Below are positions 17,715 through 26,401 of a stretch of 64,000 nt of DNA, in pieces (the stretch's first letter is position 1; every line of letters begins with the position of its first letter). Source of the stretch: Bacteroidota bacterium (GTDB lineage: Bacteria; Bacteroidota; Bacteroidia; Chitinophagales; Chitinophagaceae); the NCBI GenBank assembly GCA_023423405.1, contig JAFAFR010000084.1:62001-126000 (forward strand), written 5' to 3'. The position numbers and the translations under genes were made by a program. The notes beneath the pieces are model-generated. The model saw only the letters and a list, made by a program, of their open reading frames with translations, ran no database searches and was not told where the DNA came from.

Positions 17715-17996
17715 ATGGCTAAGAAGTTAAACATTACTCCTTTGCACGACAGGGTGGTTATTAAGCCAGCACCTGCTGAAGAGAAAACAGCCGGCGGGAT
17801 CATCATTCCCGACACTGCCAAAGAGAAGCCCCAGCGCGGAACCGTGGTGGCAGCCGGTCCCGGTAAAAAAGACGAGCCCACCCTGGTAAAGGTTGGCGAT
17901 ACCGTACTGTATGGCAAATATGCCGGTACTGAATTGCAACTGGACGGGGGCGATTACCTGATCATGCGGGAGAGCGATATCCTCGCCATCGTTTAA
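17715..17996 (+). CDS. groES: Co-chaperonin GroES
   Basis: 93 residues, full length. Seven-subunit lid of the GroEL folding chamber. Conserved PLHDRVVIKPAPAEEKTAGGIIIPD includes the mobile loop region (about 16-32), and the C-terminal GDYLIMRESDILAIV is typical. Starts MAKKLNITPL at ATG 17715. groEL follows after 42 bp in the same operon. Confidence 0.97.
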   Translation: MAKKLNITPLHDRVVIKPAPAEEKTAGGIIIPDTAKEKPQRGTVVAAGPGKKDEPTLVKVGDTVLYGKYAGTELQLDGGDYLIMRESDILAIV

Positions 17997-18038
17997 TGCT
18001 GTATTACACATCCATCAAACAACTAAAAAGACTATACA

Positions 18039-19673
18039 ATGGCCAAGCAGATTTTTTTTGACATTGAAGCCAGGAACCGCATGAAGAAAGGGGTTGATAC
18101 CCTGGCCAACGCGGTGAAAGTTACCCTCGGACCCAAGGGCCGCAATGTGGTAATTGAGAAGAAATTTGGTGCTCCCTCCGTTACAAAGGATGGTGTAACC
18201 GTTGCCAAGGAAATTGAGCTGGAAGATCCCATCGAGAACATGGGTGCCCAGATGGTGAAAGAAGTGGCCAGCAAAACGGCCGATGTTGCCGGTGACGGTA
18301 CAACCACCGCCACTGTGCTGGCGCAGGCCATCATCACCGAAGGCCTGAAAAACGTAGCCGCAGGCGCCAACCCGATGGACCTGAAGCGCGGTATCGACAA
18401 AGCGGTTGAGAAAGTGGTGGACGCCCTCAAGGCGCAGAGCCAGACCGTGGGCAACGACAGCAAGAAAATCGAAGCTGTTGCCACTATTTCTGCCAACAAC
18501 GATCCCGAGATCGGCAAGCTGATCGCGGAAGCCATGGCGAAAGTAGGTAAGGACGGTGTGATCACCGTAGAAGAAGCTAAAGGCACCGATACCACAGTAG
18601 AAGTGGTGGAAGGTATGCAGTTCGACCGTGGTTATATCTCTCCCTATTTCGTTACCAACAGCGAAAAAATGGAAGCCGAGCTGCAGAGCCCCTATATCCT
18701 GATCTACGACAAGAAGATCAGCGCCATGAAAGACATCCTGCACATCCTTGAGAAAGTGGCCCAGGGCGGACGTCCGCTCGTGATCATCTCCGAAGACCTC
18801 GAAGGTGAAGCACTGGCTACCCTGGTGGTGAACAAACTGCGTGGAACGCTGAAAGTGGCTGCTGTAAAGGCTCCCGGCTTCGGCGACCGTCGCAAGGAAA
18901 TGCTGCAGGACATCGCCATTCTCACCAAGGGTGTGGTGATCAGCGAAGAGCAGGGTTTCAAACTGGAGAACGCCGACCTCAGCTACCTGGGACAGGCAAC
19001 TTCCATCACCATCGACAAGGACAATACCGTGATCGTTGGTGGAAAAGGTAAAAAAGAAGACATCACTGCGCGCATCAACCAGATCAAAGCGCAGATCGAA
19101 TCCACTACGTCTGACTATGACCGTGAGAAGCTCCAGGAACGCCTGGCCAAGCTGAGCGGTGGTGTGGCTGTACTGAATGTAGGTGCTGCAACCGAAGTGG
19201 AAATGAAAGAGAAAAAAGACCGTGTGGACGATGCCCTGCACGCTACCCGCGCTGCCGTTGAAGAAGGCATTGTTCCCGGTGGTGGTACTGCGTTCATCCG
19301 CGCCATTGCAGCGCTGGATGGTTTCCGCAGCGGCAACGAAGATGAAAAACTGGGCGCCCAGATCGTTCGTCGTGCGCTGGAAGCGCCGCTTCGCATCATT
19401 GTGGAAAACGCAGGCCTGGAAGGCAGTGTGATCATCAACAAGATCCGCGAAGGCAAGGGTGATTTCGGTTTCAACGCCCGCACCGAGCAGTTCGAGAACC
19501 TGCTGAAATCAGGGGTGATCGATCCTACTAAAGTAGGCCGCGTTGCGCTGGAGCACGCTGCTTCTATTGCCGGTATGCTGCTGACCACAGAATGTGTGGT
19601 GGCCGACAAACCCAGCAAGGAAGCCGCTCCTGCTATGCCGCACGGTGGTGGTATGGGCGATATGGGTTATTAA
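18039..19673 (+). CDS. groEL: Chaperonin GroEL
   Basis: 544 residues. ATP-dependent folding chamber. Motifs: VTLGPKGRNVV, DGVTVAKEIEL, GDGTTTATVLAQAI (ATP site), APGFGDRRKEML, GIVPGGGTAF, and the flexible GGM-type tail HGGGMGDMGY. Complete and canonical; single chaperonin operon with groES. Ends 31 nt before a strong terminator. Confidence 0.98.
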   Translation: MAKQIFFDIEARNRMKKGVDTLANAVKVTLGPKGRNVVIEKKFGAPSVTKDGVTVAKEIELEDPIENMGAQMVKEVASKTADVAGDGTTTATVLAQAIITEGLKNVAAGANPMDLKRGIDKAVEKVVDALKAQSQTVGNDSKKIEAVATISANNDPEIGKLIAEAMAKVGKDGVITVEEAKGTDTTVEVVEGMQFDRGYISPYFVTNSEKMEAELQSPYILIYDKKISAMKDILHILEKVAQGGRPLVIISEDLEGEALATLVVNKLRGTLKVAAVKAPGFGDRRKEMLQDIAILTKGVVISEEQGFKLENADLSYLGQATSITIDKDNTVIVGGKGKKEDITARINQIKAQIESTTSDYDREKLQERLAKLSGGVAVLNVGAATEVEMKEKKDRVDDALHATRAAVEEGIVPGGGTAFIRAIAALDGFRSGNEDEKLGAQIVRRALEAPLRIIVENAGLEGSVIINKIREGKGDFGFNARTEQFENLLKSGVIDPTKVGRVALEHAASIAGMLLTTECVVADKPSKEAAPAMPHGGGMGDMGY

Positions 19674-19704
19674 TTGTCCCGCGATATTTATTTGACAGCA
19701 TATG

Positions 19705-19737
19705 GACCCCGGCACTGTTGGTGTCGGGGTCTTTTTT
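19705..19737 (+). terminator. Rho-independent terminator of groESL
   Basis: GACCCCGGCAC pairs with GTGTCGGGGTC (11 bp with one G-T wobble), TGTTG loop, six T residues. Confidence 0.92.
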
Positions 19738-19855
19738 ATAGAAAAGAAGGTAATAATCGACTGGCGGAAACGGGTATTTTTCCAGTCTTTCCAAAGTTTG
19801 CGCGGCTGGAACCGGCCCCCAAACCGGTCCTTTTATCTAAAGTTTTTAACGGAGC

Positions 19856-19886
19856 TTTTGGAATTTCAACAAAACGTATATTTTTG
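19856..19886 (+). promoter_or_regulatory. Full Bacteroidota promoter for the esterase gene
   Basis: TTTTG (19856-19860), 18-nt spacer, TATTTTTG (19879-19886). Gives a leader of about 100 nt before ATG 19992. Confidence 0.65.
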
Positions 19887-19991
19887 TCCTGCAACCTCTG
19901 AATAAAATCCTTCCTCCAACCTTTTCCATTTCTCCTATAGAATGCCCTCTTTGGTTAGTTACTTTTTGAACCACAAAAGAAATTGGGAGAA

Positions 19992-22172
19992 ATGTTATCA
20001 AATTTTACGTACCGCTTTGCAAGACTATTGCTGGTTTGCAGTTTCACATCTTTTTTAGTTCTCATAACAGTAGAATCGACAGCGCAGAATCCCCCCGTTA
20101 ATGGAGGATATTGGGAGATATTCCCCCAAAACCTGCAATTGTATCCAAGAAATGTGCTTACCGGGATTGCCCAGGTTAGGGTGAAAGGCTATTATACGGC
20201 AGAATTGGTTGCCAGTGGAAGATTGCTGGTTTCGAAAGACGCCAACAATGATGGCAACTATGACAATGACAACGGTCCGGGTGATCAACAATATTATAAC
20301 CTTGTGATGAATGCCGGTGCTGGTGATCCCAAAAACTTTGATATAAACGTACCCATCACCGCAGGTTTATTTTCTTATCGTTTCAGGCTTTTAAATGGAT
20401 TTGATTGGGTGGTTAACAGAACCAATATTGTTGCCGGGGATGCTTATTATATTCAGGGGCAATCCAATGCGGAGGCCAAACCGGTATTTGGCGGTGGCGA
20501 TGAAAATAAAGCAAACAATGATGCGGGGGTGTATCGGAATTTTGTCCGCGTTTTTGGTGGGGGCGTATCGCAGATGCCCCAGTGGTACATCGGTGATGGA
20601 AATAAAAATTACAACCAGGAAGGTAACCTGGGCCAGTTTGGCATGCGGATCGGTGCTTTGATCGTTCAAAACCAGGGTATCCCGGTGGCTATTATGAATG
20701 GGGCGGAACTGGGTCACCCGATCAGTTATTTTCAAAAAGACGCGCCTGAGGACCCCAATCAGTTTCTGCCGGATGGAACTACGCCCAATCCGAATTATTT
20801 GAATAATTATAAAAGAGAGTTGAACAGGCTGCTGGGCGCCGGTTTGAATAACCATATCAGGGCCGTGATCTGGTTCCAGGGCGAATCCAATACTTATAAT
20901 GGCAGCGATGGGGAACTGTTAAATACGGGCGAATACATCCAGGAGTTTAACAAACTCTACGATAGCTGGCGGGATGATCTTGGGCTTGCCGAGAAGTTTT
21001 ACATTTACCAGATCAAGCCGGGCTGCTCGTTTAACTCTACTGCAGTATCCTGTTTGCCGATACAGGAAGCGCAACGATTGCTTGATCTTGGCAATCCCCG
21101 GATGGAAATCATTTCCACCAACAACCTGCCAAAATTCCCCGTTGACGATTGCCATTACCGGTATGAGACCGGCTACAAGGAAATAGGTAACAGGACTTAC
21201 ACACTCATCGCCCGTGATTTTTATGGGGCAACACCAGGCCCTAACATGCTGACGCCGGTTGCATTGAATGCCAGGTTCAGTGCCATAGGGAGTGACTTGA
21301 AGCCTAATAAAGTGAGGATCACCGTTAATATTCCTACAGATGATCTTGTCGTAAGCGGAAATATGATATCGCTCTTCAAATTAAATGGCCCTCCCGGAAC
21401 AGTCTACACTGTTACCAGTGTTGACATCGTTCCTGCCGCCATGCCGGTAGGGGCGAAAGAAATTGAAGTGAGCTTTACCAGAAGCGGCACGGCGAACCCC
21501 GCCAGTATTTCTTTGCTGAGCGCTGAGGACTACATGGCGACTCCCTCCATTGCCAACAATGGAGGGACAGGTCTGGGACTGATCAATTTCAGCAACATGG
21601 CAATCGACCTGGGCGTTCTCCCCATTGATCCGCTGAACCTGCGCGTGAGCAACAACGGTACTTCCAACACATTGAACTGGGATGCACAGAACAACAGCGA
21701 TTTCGACCGTTTTGAAGTAGAAAAGAGCGAAGACGGAAACCTGTACGCCAGTGTCGCTACCATCGCGGCTTCTGCGGTAACCACCACAGCACATTACAGC
21801 TATACCGATATCAAACCCAACGCGGTTCGCACCTATTATCGCATTAAGGGGATCAGGCAGAACGATAAGATCGTTTACAGCCAGGCGGTTGCGGTCAACA
21901 ACCGCGCCAACGGATTGCCCGGTCTCACCATATATCCCAACCCGGTTAAAGACCGCGCTAACATCAGCCTCAGCCTGAAAAAAGCCGGTACTGCTACCGT
22001 ACAGGTATTCGACGGAAGCGGCCGCATGGTTTCCAGCCGTAAGATTTCCCTGCAGAAAGGCAGCAATATGTTTTCTGCCGGTGAAATACTGGATCAGAGC
22101 GCGGGGATCTACATGATACGTGTGGTTACAGACGACACTGTGTATACCGGCCGTGTGGTAAGGGTAAAATGA
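19992..22172 (+). CDS. T9SS-exported sialate O-acetylesterase-like SGNH esterase
   Basis: 726 residues. Signal peptide (1-32, ending STAQ), a SASA-type SGNH hydrolase domain (about 140-410), an Ig-like region with a fibronectin-like segment (about 425-640), and a C-terminal type IX sorting domain from about 645 (TIYPNPVKDRANISL to the basic end VVRVK). Probable catalytic residues: Ser158 in YIQGQSNAE, His388 in PVDDCHY with nearby Asp385/386; block III-like IWFQGESN at 293-300. Such enzymes remove O-acetyl groups from glycans. ATG 19992, after a GGGAGAA ribosome site, is chosen over TTG 19983. Base composition shifts: the catalytic part is AT-richer than the last 600 bp. Convergent with the lyase-like gene. 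Confidence 0.82.
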   Translation: MLSNFTYRFARLLLVCSFTSFLVLITVESTAQNPPVNGGYWEIFPQNLQLYPRNVLTGIAQVRVKGYYTAELVASGRLLVSKDANNDGNYDNDNGPGDQQYYNLVMNAGAGDPKNFDINVPITAGLFSYRFRLLNGFDWVVNRTNIVAGDAYYIQGQSNAEAKPVFGGGDENKANNDAGVYRNFVRVFGGGVSQMPQWYIGDGNKNYNQEGNLGQFGMRIGALIVQNQGIPVAIMNGAELGHPISYFQKDAPEDPNQFLPDGTTPNPNYLNNYKRELNRLLGAGLNNHIRAVIWFQGESNTYNGSDGELLNTGEYIQEFNKLYDSWRDDLGLAEKFYIYQIKPGCSFNSTAVSCLPIQEAQRLLDLGNPRMEIISTNNLPKFPVDDCHYRYETGYKEIGNRTYTLIARDFYGATPGPNMLTPVALNARFSAIGSDLKPNKVRITVNIPTDDLVVSGNMISLFKLNGPPGTVYTVTSVDIVPAAMPVGAKEIEVSFTRSGTANPASISLLSAEDYMATPSIANNGGTGLGLINFSNMAIDLGVLPIDPLNLRVSNNGTSNTLNWDAQNNSDFDRFEVEKSEDGNLYASVATIAASAVTTTAHYSYTDIKPNAVRTYYRIKGIRQNDKIVYSQAVAVNNRANGLPGLTIYPNPVKDRANISLSLKKAGTATVQVFDGSGRMVSSRKISLQKGSNMFSAGEILDQSAGIYMIRVVTDDTVYTGRVVRVK

Positions 22173-22203
22173 TTTCTCCCAGGTTGCATCTTCCAATTAA
22201 CAG

Positions 22204-22236
22204 AAAAGGCCCGCTGCATTGCAGCTGGGCCTTTTT
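22204..22236. terminator. Bidirectional terminator between two convergent T9SS genes
   Basis: AAAAGGCCC-GCTGC-ATT-GCAGC-T-GGGCCTTTTT: long stem with one bulge, A/T tracts on both sides. Confidence 0.9.
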
Positions 22237-22255
22237 CTTTTGTGGAAACATAGGG

Positions 22256-25108
22256 TTATAACTTCTGGAACTTCTTCACGATCCTTTCCTGCTTCGGAAA
22301 CTCTATGCTGTAGATATATGTTCCTGCGGGGAAACTGCTCAGGTTATATTGTTTGGTATAAGTGCCGGAGTTTTTATTGATGGTCTCCTGCAGCATCACC
22401 ACACCCAGCATGTTATAGATCCTCGCGGTAGCTGTACCGGTCACGTTGTCCTCCAGGCGGATATTCATGGTGGTGCTCACCGGGTTCGGGTAGGTGGTGA
22501 GGTTGGAAGCGCCGGTTGACCCGTTGGTTCCTACCACGGTGGTACGCAGCTCATCTGTCGCAATAGCACCCTTATCATCCTTGATGGTGAGTTGGAATAC
22601 ATATACGCCGGGCTGCAGGTTGGTTACCTTGGTGGTGGCCGTATTGGCATTTTCAATTTTGGCCGAACTGTTGCCGCTTACCATTTTCCACTGGTAAAGG
22701 GTGATCTTGCCATCGTTGTCGTATGACCAGGAGGCGTCCAGGGTGATCCAGTTGATCGGCATTTCGATCGTTTTGTCGTCGCCGGCTTTGGCGACAGGCG
22801 CCTGGTTAGAGCCGGAGGCCTTCATAACGGTTACCACCAGGGTGTCGGCATCTTTCTGGCCGTTGCTGCCGGTAACTTGCAGGCGGAACCTGTAGGTTCC
22901 CTCGGTGAGATTGCTCACCTGGGTTCTTGCCTGCGAAGCGGTTGCAATGGTGGCTGAACTGCTGCCACTGATGCGGGTCCATGCGTAGGTCTTGATGGCG
23001 CCGGTGGGATCAGAAGAGGCAGACCCATCGAGGGTTACCGAACTGGTGGGCAGGGTAATGGTCTGGTCACCGCCTGCGCGGGCAACCGGGGCCGTGCTTG
23101 TGGAGGTAGCTGTCACTTTCAGGGTGAGGCTGGCTTTGGCGGTTGCGCCTTTGTTGTCGGTCACCTGCAGTTCGAATACATAAGTGCCCGATTTCAGGTT
23201 GCTTGCCTGCGCATTTGCACTGGAGGCGTTGCTCAGGGTCGCGGTAGACGGTCCGCTGGACTGCGTCCATTTATACGTAGTGATCTGTCCATCCGGATCA
23301 TAAGAATCCTCACCGTTTAGTGTTACACTGGTACCTACCAGGCTCTGCTGGCCAACTGTTTTTGCAATGGGAGCTTTATTAGCTGTCGACGTTGCCGCTG
23401 CATTCACCGTTACTGTGGTGGTGGCGGAAGCTGTGGCCCCCTTATTGTCGGTAATGGTCAGTTTGAAAGTGTATACTCCTGCCACCAGTTTGCTTACTGT
23501 AGGCATGGAAGAGCCGGTGTTGTTGAAAGTGGCCGTGTTGGGTCCTGAAACCTGCGTCCACAGGTATTTGGAAATGCTTCCATCGGGATCGTAGGACTTG
23601 GACGACAACTGTGTGGAGCTGGTCGGCAGCGTAATGGCTTTCGGAGCGCCGGCATCTGCCACAGGAGCTTTATTGCCGGTGCTTGTCGCGGCATTCACGG
23701 TAACGCTCACGGTAGAGGCGGCCGTTGCGCCGCTATTGTCCGTAACTGTCAGGCGGAAACTGTAGGTGCCTGCAACCAGCTTCGATACGGTAGTGGAAGC
23801 GGCGGTAGTAGTGCTGAAAGTAGCAGTGCCCGGGCCGGAAACCTGCGCCCATTTGTAAGATTTGATGCTTCCATCCGGATCACTGCCGCTGCCGCTGAGG
23901 GTAGCCGAACTGGTTGGCAGCGTGATGGTCTTGGCCGATCCGGCACTGGCGGTAGGCACTTTATTGGTAGTAGAAGAACCATTGGCCACTGATACGGTGA
24001 TATCGTCGGTATCGGTGCTGCCTTCATTGTCTGTTACCGTTAACCGGAATACATAGGTTCCCGCTACCAGTTTACTGGCTGTTGTGCTGGAAGACGAGGC
24101 AGCGGAGAAAGTGGCTGTTCCGGGTCCTGAAACCTGTGACCATTTATAAGTAGCTATTGAACCATTGGCATCGGATGAATTTTTGCCATTCAGTGTTACT
24201 GAGGAAGTGGGAAGCGTAATGAAAAGATCGCTGCCGGCATTGGCGGTGGGCGGAGTATTGGTAGCCGCAGGTGGCGTTGTGCTGCCGCCTTTCACGAAGG
24301 TACTCTCGGTTGCCTTGGTGTCGCCGGTCTTTACATCGTCCACATAGTAGACCCGCTGAGTAGTTTTTGAGCTGGAACCGCTTCCCATCCAGAGCCACTT
24401 GTAGATACCGAGCTTCCAGTAAGGAAACAGGGAACCATTATAGTGGCAGGCTCCTTTATAATCCAGTACCACCTTGCCGTTGAGCCATATTTTCACATAA
24501 CCCGTGCTATTGTATTGCGGGTTGTAGTTCACCACCCAGTCGTTCCATTGGTCGTATCCGATGGGCCCCAGGTCGAAATACTGGGTAGTGATGTTTCCGC
24601 CGTTACAATAATTGCTGGTGGCGTAGCGGATTACAATCCGGTAGCGGCCATTTTTCATTTCAAATGCGAGGGGAGGAGAAGAGGAGCAACTGGAGCTTTT
24701 GTCGTGCCATTGAGAAAAGATCTCCTCTGCAGGGTCCACCTGGCAGGTGGCTGAGGGGAAATAGTTTGACCAGGCATACCAGCGTACATTGGTATTGATC
24801 TGGCTGGAGGAATTGAAATTGTTGTAGGTAAGTTCGGCCCTTTTGTTGCCATACTGGGCCTCCGGATCCGATTTGCGGAGTTCTACACGCATGGAACTGT
24901 TTCCGGATCGTTTCTTTTCAGTGGATTGAGCCAGGGAATAAGAACAACAACCTTCCTGAACCTGGAAGCCTGTTTTCATATTCGAAGTCTCAAATGAGCT
25001 TTGCATCAACACCCCCGTCTGCGCCTTACCAAATAAGCAGTTTAACAATAGGAGTACGGATAATGCAATAATTCTTCCACCCAGAATTTGTGGTGCTGGT
25101 TTTGTCAT
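22256..25108 (-). CDS. T9SS-exported polysaccharide-lyase-like protein with six PKD repeats
   Basis: 950 residues. Signal peptide (1-30, ending FGKAQ). Residues about 33-270 form a jelly-roll-type domain resembling the heparin lyase I/alginate-lyase-like Polysacc_lyase family (RVELRKSDPEAQYGNKRAEL, WNDWVVNYNPQ, VKIWLNGKVVLDYKG). Then six PKD/K319L-like repeats (about 284-860), each with SYDPDGxIxxYxWxQVSGP and VAGTYVFRLTVTDNxG patterns. Residues 868-950 are a type IX sorting domain (TYPNPVSTTMNIRL to VKKFQKL). Start ATG 25108 is chosen because it gives a clean signal peptide. Probably a surface or secreted carbohydrate-active protein; substrate unknown, but its position beside the EPS locus makes the cell's own polymer a candidate. 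Confidence 0.8.
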   Translation of the reverse strand: MTKPAPQILGGRIIALSVLLLLNCLFGKAQTGVLMQSSFETSNMKTGFQVQEGCCSYSLAQSTEKKRSGNSSMRVELRKSDPEAQYGNKRAELTYNNFNSSSQINTNVRWYAWSNYFPSATCQVDPAEEIFSQWHDKSSSCSSSPPLAFEMKNGRYRIVIRYATSNYCNGGNITTQYFDLGPIGYDQWNDWVVNYNPQYNSTGYVKIWLNGKVVLDYKGACHYNGSLFPYWKLGIYKWLWMGSGSSSKTTQRVYYVDDVKTGDTKATESTFVKGGSTTPPAATNTPPTANAGSDLFITLPTSSVTLNGKNSSDANGSIATYKWSQVSGPGTATFSAASSSSTTASKLVAGTYVFRLTVTDNEGSTDTDDITVSVANGSSTTNKVPTASAGSAKTITLPTSSATLSGSGSDPDGSIKSYKWAQVSGPGTATFSTTTAASTTVSKLVAGTYSFRLTVTDNSGATAASTVSVTVNAATSTGNKAPVADAGAPKAITLPTSSTQLSSKSYDPDGSISKYLWTQVSGPNTATFNNTGSSMPTVSKLVAGVYTFKLTITDNKGATASATTTVTVNAAATSTANKAPIAKTVGQQSLVGTSVTLNGEDSYDPDGQITTYKWTQSSGPSTATLSNASSANAQASNLKSGTYVFELQVTDNKGATAKASLTLKVTATSTSTAPVARAGGDQTITLPTSSVTLDGSASSDPTGAIKTYAWTRISGSSSATIATASQARTQVSNLTEGTYRFRLQVTGSNGQKDADTLVVTVMKASGSNQAPVAKAGDDKTIEMPINWITLDASWSYDNDGKITLYQWKMVSGNSSAKIENANTATTKVTNLQPGVYVFQLTIKDDKGAIATDELRTTVVGTNGSTGASNLTTYPNPVSTTMNIRLEDNVTGTATARIYNMLGVVMLQETINKNSGTYTKQYNLSSFPAGTYIYSIEFPKQERIVKKFQKL
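22529..24259 (-). repeat. Six tandem PKD modules within the lyase-like gene
   Basis: Protein residues about 284-860; each module is about 90-98 residues. Modules 1-3 are closest to one another (shared ITLPTSS and TATF-SKLVAG); 4-6 are more diverged, with module 4 missing the ITLP segment. Suggests internal duplication followed by drift. Confidence 0.8.
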
Positions 25109-25363
25109 AATTATTGGATTTGTACTTACAAAATACAAACAGGTCAAAACCAAATACTATGCCACAAACTGTTACAACACTAATTGTTGATAAGTTTCCT
25201 CATAGGGTTTCGTTCTTTCGCCAAAACACAGCAGGGGTACGGGTTCTAACCTTTTTTTGTCAACTATAGACAACTGGGAATCATTCTTTTCCATAACGGT
25301 TTAGCGTATCGTCTTATTGTGGAAAATCAGGTCTGTGGCAACATATTTATAATCCGTAATTCA

Positions 25364-25394
25364 TTGGATTTACTAAAGCTGAACATTATCTTTG
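25364..25394 (+). promoter_or_regulatory. Bacteroidota promoter for the EPS operon
   Basis: TTG (25364-25366), 20-nt spacer, TATCTTTG (25387-25394), exact -7 consensus. Transcription would begin near 25400, leaving about 200 nt of untranslated leader before wza at 25601. Confidence 0.6.
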
Positions 25395-25515
25395 TCCCGC
25401 CTCTCCTGGCCCATATTTAATCCGGTATCTTCTTAAAAACCTGGGGTGTAATACATCACAATTCTTTCGGGCGATTGACGTTAAGGAGCTAGACTTGTAG
25501 TTTTACTAGGGTTTA

Positions 25516-25555
25516 TTCCCGGAAATGGGGTATATGTACTAACTATTTCCGGGAA
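25516..25555 (+). repeat. Perfect 11-bp inverted repeat in the EPS leader
   Basis: TTCCCGGAAAT (25516-25526), 18-nt loop, ATTTCCGGGAA (25545-25555). Each arm is itself nearly palindromic (TTCCsGGAA). It ends 45 nt before the wza ATG and is followed by A-rich sequence, not a T run, so it is not a simple terminator. Possible operator pair or RNA control element. Confidence 0.75.
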
Positions 25556-25600
25556 AAATAACTATAATTACCTGTATTTAAGATACACAATGTACTGTCT

Positions 25601-26389
25601 ATGAGAGTTTTAGGTCGCTTACATGCTGCTTTTTGGATACTGATCCCGGCCCTTTGGATAAGTTCCTGTGCCAGTCCGGAGAAAGCCCGTTATTTTAACG
25701 AACTGCCCAATGCTGAATACAGGATGCCCAACGACAATCCCGATCCCATTATCCAGAAAGGCGATATCCTGAACATTACCGTATCTAGCCTGAATCCCAG
25801 CGAGAACGCTATTTACAACGCTCCCATCAACAGTGTCACATCTGCCAATAACGCCACCAGCATCGCCAACCTTACCGGTTACCTGGTTAACCCGGAAGGA
25901 AAGATCACTTTCCCGGTGATTGGAGAAATGAAAGCGGCAGGCTACTCCAAAAAACAGTTGCGCGACCAGATCGTCGGTGAGCTTACAGGCCGTCAACTGC
26001 TGCTGAATCCGGTAGTAACTGTCCGCATCCTCAATTTTCGCGTAACGGTTTTGGGAGAAGTGAGCAAGCCCGGCGTGGTGGAGGTACCCAGCGAAAAGAT
26101 CTCCCTGCTCGAAGCCATTGGCCTTGCCGGCGACCTGACCCTTTATGCCAAACGAGATAATATTCTGCTGATCCGTTCAGAGGAAGGGAAAAAGATCACA
26201 AGGCGCATTAACCTCGGCACAGACGAAATATTCCGCTCTCCGTATTATTATCTGAAGTCGAATGATATCATTTACGTGGAATCCAACAAGGCCAAGGTAC
26301 AAAGCACTGCGAGATCCAATACGCTGTTGCCGATACTGTTAAGCGGACTTGCATTTGTTGCCATTATCGTAGACCGCGTTGTATACTAA
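25601..26389 (+). CDS. Polysaccharide export outer-membrane lipoprotein (Wza family)
   Basis: 262 residues. Lipoprotein signal with WISSCASP (Cys23). Poly_export domain (about 45-140, QKGDILNITVSSLNP) then an SLBB domain (VTVLGEVSKPGVVEVPSEK), and a hydrophobic C-terminal helix (LPILLSGLAFVAIIVDRVV), as usual in Bacteroidota Wza homologues. Forms the outer-membrane exit channel for the polymer. First gene of the EPS operon; the Wzc-like gene follows after 12 bp. Confidence 0.93.
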   Translation: MRVLGRLHAAFWILIPALWISSCASPEKARYFNELPNAEYRMPNDNPDPIIQKGDILNITVSSLNPSENAIYNAPINSVTSANNATSIANLTGYLVNPEGKITFPVIGEMKAAGYSKKQLRDQIVGELTGRQLLLNPVVTVRILNFRVTVLGEVSKPGVVEVPSEKISLLEAIGLAGDLTLYAKRDNILLIRSEEGKKITRRINLGTDEIFRSPYYYLKSNDIIYVESNKAKVQSTARSNTLLPILLSGLAFVAIIVDRVVY

Positions 26390-26401
26390 TAAATATTACC
26401 C

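Larger units (their letters stand above)
19674..19991. other. 318-bp intergenic region after groEL
   Basis: Holds the groEL terminator (19705-19737), a weaker hairpin with short T run (19808-19834), and the promoter of the esterase gene (19856-19886) followed by a leader of about 100 nt. No gene seen. Confidence 0.7.
25109..25600. other. 492-bp intergenic region with the EPS operon promoter and leader
   Basis: Divergent region between the lyase-like gene and wza. AT-rich, no gene seen. Contains small dyads CAACA-CTAAT-TGTTG (25175-25189) and TTGTC-AACTATA-GACAA (25257-25273), the EPS promoter (25364-25394), and a leader of about 200 nt with a large inverted repeat near its 3' end. Confidence 0.75.

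Noticed and set aside
18015..19241. Minus-strand open frame of 408 codons inside groEL
   Set aside because: Antisense of the highly conserved groEL; produced by its codon bias.
19808..19834. Second terminator after groEL (GGAACCGG...ACCGGTCC plus TTTT)
   Set aside because: Stem has a bulge and only four T residues; the upstream hairpin already terminates groESL, so it is mentioned but not called.
22529..24259. Repeat structure as a CRISPR or minisatellite
   Set aside because: The repeats are in frame, about 280 bp long and encode PKD domains.
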